7,497 bases of DNA from positions 1 to 7,497 of the forward strand of contig DRLW01000171.1 in the NCBI GenBank assembly GCA_011375275.1, in the 5' to 3' direction. The translations under genes and the position numbers were made by a program. Source of the stretch: Bacteroidota bacterium (GTDB lineage: Bacteria; Zhuqueibacterota; Zhuqueibacteria; Zhuqueibacterales; Geothermadaptataceae). Below the pieces are notes generated by a model, which did not search any database, was not told the DNA's origin, and was given only the letters and a program-made list of their open reading frames with translations. Shown piece after piece: positions 6,103 through 7,497 of this stretch; the first letter of the stretch is position 1, and each line of letters opens with the position of its first letter.

Positions 6103-6753
6103 TCATGATTCCTTTGCGTTCGTTCCCTGCGCAGGAACGCCGGCGTGCCTGTGCAGCAGGCCGTGCAGAAAAAGCGAGCTCACCTGCTCGACGTTGCGCT
6201 CGACATCGAACTCTTTGTCGCGCTGCATCACCCAGTAGGTCGAAATTTCGTCCAGCGCGCCGAAAAGCACGCGTTTGATCAGGCCTATCTGCAGATCGTC
6301 ACGAAAGAGCCGCTTCTGCTGTCCTTCTTCAATAATTTCACGAATGAAGAAGAGATAGTCGGTAAAACTGTGGCCGGTATATTCTTTGATGAATTTGTTG
6401 CTCTGGCGCAGCTCCAACTGCAGGACGCTGGCGAGGTCGGGATCGGATTTGACGATATTGAGATGCAGGCGGATGAAGGCTTTCAGCTTATCGACCGGGT
6501 TGTCGAGGCCCTGCAGTTTTTCGCGGAAGGAGGCGAGGATATCCGCAACGCTCTCTTCAAAAACCGTGATGAGAATATCATCCTTGTTTTTGAAATACAG
6601 ATAGATGGTGCCGTCTGCAACGCCGGCATCGCGGGCAATCTCGGCGATGCGGGTGTTATAAAAACCCTTTTCAGCGAAAATCCGGACAGCCGCTTTGAGG
6701 ATCTTCTCGCGCTTCTCCGCGCGCTGTTGTTCCAGTCTGTTGTTTTTCGGCAT
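6103..6753 (-). CDS. fadR: TetR-family fatty-acid degradation repressor, Bacillus FadR (YsiA) type
   Basis: A 216-aa protein with an N-terminal TetR helix-turn-helix (about 13-60), including AEIARDAGVADGTIYLYFKN (37-56), and a C-terminal ligand domain. The recognition helix and the segments LQLELRQSN and FGALDEISTYWVM resemble B. subtilis FadR closely, as I recall that sequence. That protein represses beta-oxidation genes and is released from DNA by long-chain acyl-CoA. Its place at the head of fadI-fadJ and the FadR-box palindrome upstream support the same role here. The ATG at 6751-6753 was chosen because family members begin just before the first helix. An in-frame GTG at 6793-6795 would lie at or before the predicted transcription start. 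No Shine-Dalgarno is evident before the ATG, which may keep expression low. Ligand and target set are inferred. Confidence 0.92.
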   Translation of the reverse strand: MPKNNRLEQQRAEKREKILKAAVRIFAEKGFYNTRIAEIARDAGVADGTIYLYFKNKDDILITVFEESVADILASFREKLQGLDNPVDKLKAFIRLHLNIVKSDPDLASVLQLELRQSNKFIKEYTGHSFTDYLFFIREIIEEGQQKRLFRDDLQIGLIKRVLFGALDEISTYWVMQRDKEFDVERNVEQVSSLFLHGLLHRHAGVPAQGTNAKES

Positions 6754-6776
6754 GGTATGTGACAGTTCTGCAAAAA

Positions 6777-6794
6777 TGAATGAAGATTCATTCA
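6777..6794. promoter_or_regulatory. FadR operator (palindrome)
   Basis: TGAATGAAGATTCATTCA has perfect 7-bp inverted arms TGAATGA/TCATTCA around a 4-bp centre. The published B. subtilis FadR consensus is TGAATGAMTANTCATTCA; this site differs at one central position only. It overlaps the predicted transcription start, about 7 bp beyond the -10 box, so bound repressor would block initiation. This indicates autoregulation of fadR and control of fadI-fadJ downstream. Confidence 0.85.
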
Positions 6795-6797
6795 CCA

Positions 6798-6825
6798 AAT
6801 ATAGCAGATCACGCCACAATTGCAA
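6798..6825 (-). promoter_or_regulatory. Sigma70-type promoter of fadR (and probably fadI-fadJ)
   Basis: On the minus strand, -35 TTGCAA (6820-6825), a 16-bp spacer and -10 TATATT (6798-6803, five of six consensus bases). The predicted start is near 6791, giving a leader of about 38 nt to the fadR ATG. It stands directly beside the FadR operator. Confidence 0.7.
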
Positions 6826-6857
6826 GCGGTGATTTGACTATTTTGTGCCTCCCCTCT

Positions 6858-6868
6858 CGTCACACCGC
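6858..6868. repeat. Solitary left arm of the GTGTGAC hairpin
   Basis: CGTCACACCGC with its leading CTCT occurs here without its partner arm. The next 15 bp (TCCGCCCTCTCCCCT) run straight into a second, complete copy at 6884. It mirrors the lone right arm at 152-161 and suggests partial duplication or deletion within the repeat. Confidence 0.7.
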
Positions 6869-6883
6869 TCCGCCCTCTCCCCT

Positions 6884-7055
6884 CGTCACACCGCTCCCGC
6901 GGTGTGACGCCCCTGTTGCCGCTCCAGCGGCCGTGCACCAGCGCAGCGAGACACCACCTACTCTGAAAGCCCGCCTCTTACCGGGCCACGCCGGCAAAAT
7001 TAGCGACATTCGGGCACGCTAAAGCGTGCACTACGAACATTTTCCCATCTCCTCT
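6884..7055. repeat. Tandem intergenic repeat, unit A (172 bp)
   Basis: It contains three hairpins in order: CGTCACACCGC/GCGGTGTGACG (6884-6909, loop TCCC), GCCGC/GCGGC (6918-6931, loop TCCA), and GCACGCT/AGCGTGC (7014-7029, loop AA). The second hairpin is followed by a conserved block beginning GTGCACCAGCGCAGCGAGAC. The third is preceded by AAAATTAGCGAC and followed by ACTAC and AACATT. Corresponding points of unit B lie exactly 172 bp further on. Confidence 0.85.
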
Positions 7056-7230
7056 CGTCACACCGCTCCTGCGGTGTGACGCCCCTTTTGCCGCTCCAGC
7101 GGCCGTGCACCAGCGCAGTGAGACACCACCCGCCTGGAACACCCGCCTCATCCCGGCCACCCTGGCAAAAATTAGCGACGTTCAGGCACGCTAAAGCGTG
7201 CACTACAAACATTCCGCCACGCACTCAAAC
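7056..7230. repeat. Tandem intergenic repeat, unit B
   Basis: The same three hairpins as unit A: 7056-7081 (loop TCCT), 7090-7103 (loop TCCA) and 7186-7201 (loop AA). The spacing is identical to unit A. The two units differ by scattered substitutions, mostly between the hairpins. Confidence 0.85.
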
Positions 7231-7381
7231 CGAAATCCCGCTCCCGCGGCCGTGCACCAACGCAGTGAGATACCACCTACTCCGAGAGCCCACCTCTTCC
7301 TGGACTACTCCAGTAAAAATTAGCGACGTTCAGGCACGATAAATCGTGCACTACAAACATTCCGCTCCCGCCCTCTCCCCT
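7231..7381. repeat. Tandem intergenic repeat, unit C (lacks the first hairpin)
   Basis: The GTGTGAC hairpin is missing. The second hairpin is reduced to CCGC/GCGG (7238-7249, loop TCCC) and the third is GCACGAT/ATCGTGC (7334-7349). Relative to units A and B, both arms of the third hairpin changed so that a C:G pair became A:T and pairing is kept. The conserved GTGCACCA and AAAATTAGCGACGTTCAGG blocks remain. Confidence 0.8.
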
Positions 7382-7497
7382 CGTCACACCGCTCCCGCGG
7401 TGTGACGCCCCTGTTGCCGCTCCCGCGGCCGTGCACCAGCGCAGCGAGACACCACCTGCCCCGCGGAGCCCGCACCCATACCGAAAGCGTCTGATTA
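7382..7497. repeat. Tandem intergenic repeat, unit D (cut by window edge)
   Basis: First hairpin 7382-7407 (loop TCCC), second hairpin GCCGC/GCGGC at 7416-7429 (loop TCCC), and the GTGCACCAGCGCAGCGAGAC block. By the spacing seen in the other units the third hairpin would fall just beyond position 7497. Confidence 0.8.

Noticed and set aside
6978..7342. Small ORFs in the right-hand repeat array on both strands
   Set aside because: Their peptides are translations of the repeat and recur in different frames from unit to unit; no start signals or domains.
6884..7497. CRISPR array
   Set aside because: The units are ~150-172 bp with internal hairpins and similar sequence throughout. There are no short identical repeats with unique spacers and no cas genes.

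Overview
This window carries a compact fatty-acid beta-oxidation locus, with every recognisable gene on the minus strand. In transcription order (right to left) these are: a TetR-family repressor of the Bacillus FadR/YsiA type (6103-6753), a FadI/HADHB-type 3-ketoacyl-CoA thiolase (4707-5993), a FadJ/HADHA-type enoyl-CoA hydratase/3-hydroxyacyl-CoA dehydrogenase (2221-4641), a VLCAD-like acyl-CoA dehydrogenase (370-2109), and the first 22 codons of an electron transfer flavoprotein beta subunit (1-66). Together they cover all four chemical steps of the spiral plus the start of the electron carrier that reoxidises the dehydrogenase FAD. Acyl-CoA synthetase, ETF alpha and ETF:quinone oxidoreductase are not in the window.

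Regulation can partly be read from the DNA. In front of fadR there is a sigma70-like promoter (6798-6825) whose predicted start site lies inside an 18-bp palindrome (6777-6794). That palindrome fits the published B. subtilis FadR box at all but one position. This implies an autoregulated fadR-fadI-fadJ unit derepressed by long-chain acyl-CoA. A strong intrinsic terminator (2173-2212) sits directly behind fadJ, so the acyl-CoA dehydrogenase is either a separate unit or made by read-through. A degenerate FadR-box-like element lies in its leader.

The most unusual coding feature is the N-terminus of the FadJ-like protein. About 92 Lys/Ala/Thr-rich residues resembling a histone H1 tail precede an otherwise ordinary ~714-residue multifunctional enzyme.

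Both flanks consist of non-coding, hairpin-rich repeats of one family. On the left (111-280) there are several copies or fragments. On the right (6858-7497) there is a tandem array of about four units, with a period of 172 bp between the two most complete ones. Each unit has up to three short hairpins. Ten hairpins in the window share a TCCN loop while their stems differ, and one stem shows a compensatory base-pair change.

Organism: a GC-rich bacterium with bacterial Shine-Dalgarno sites and an intrinsic terminator. The gene set (VLCAD-like dehydrogenase, FadI/FadJ pair, YsiA-type FadR) and the abundant intergenic repeats would suit an environmental lineage such as the FCB/KSB1-Calditrichota group, but this is a guess and no marker gene is present.
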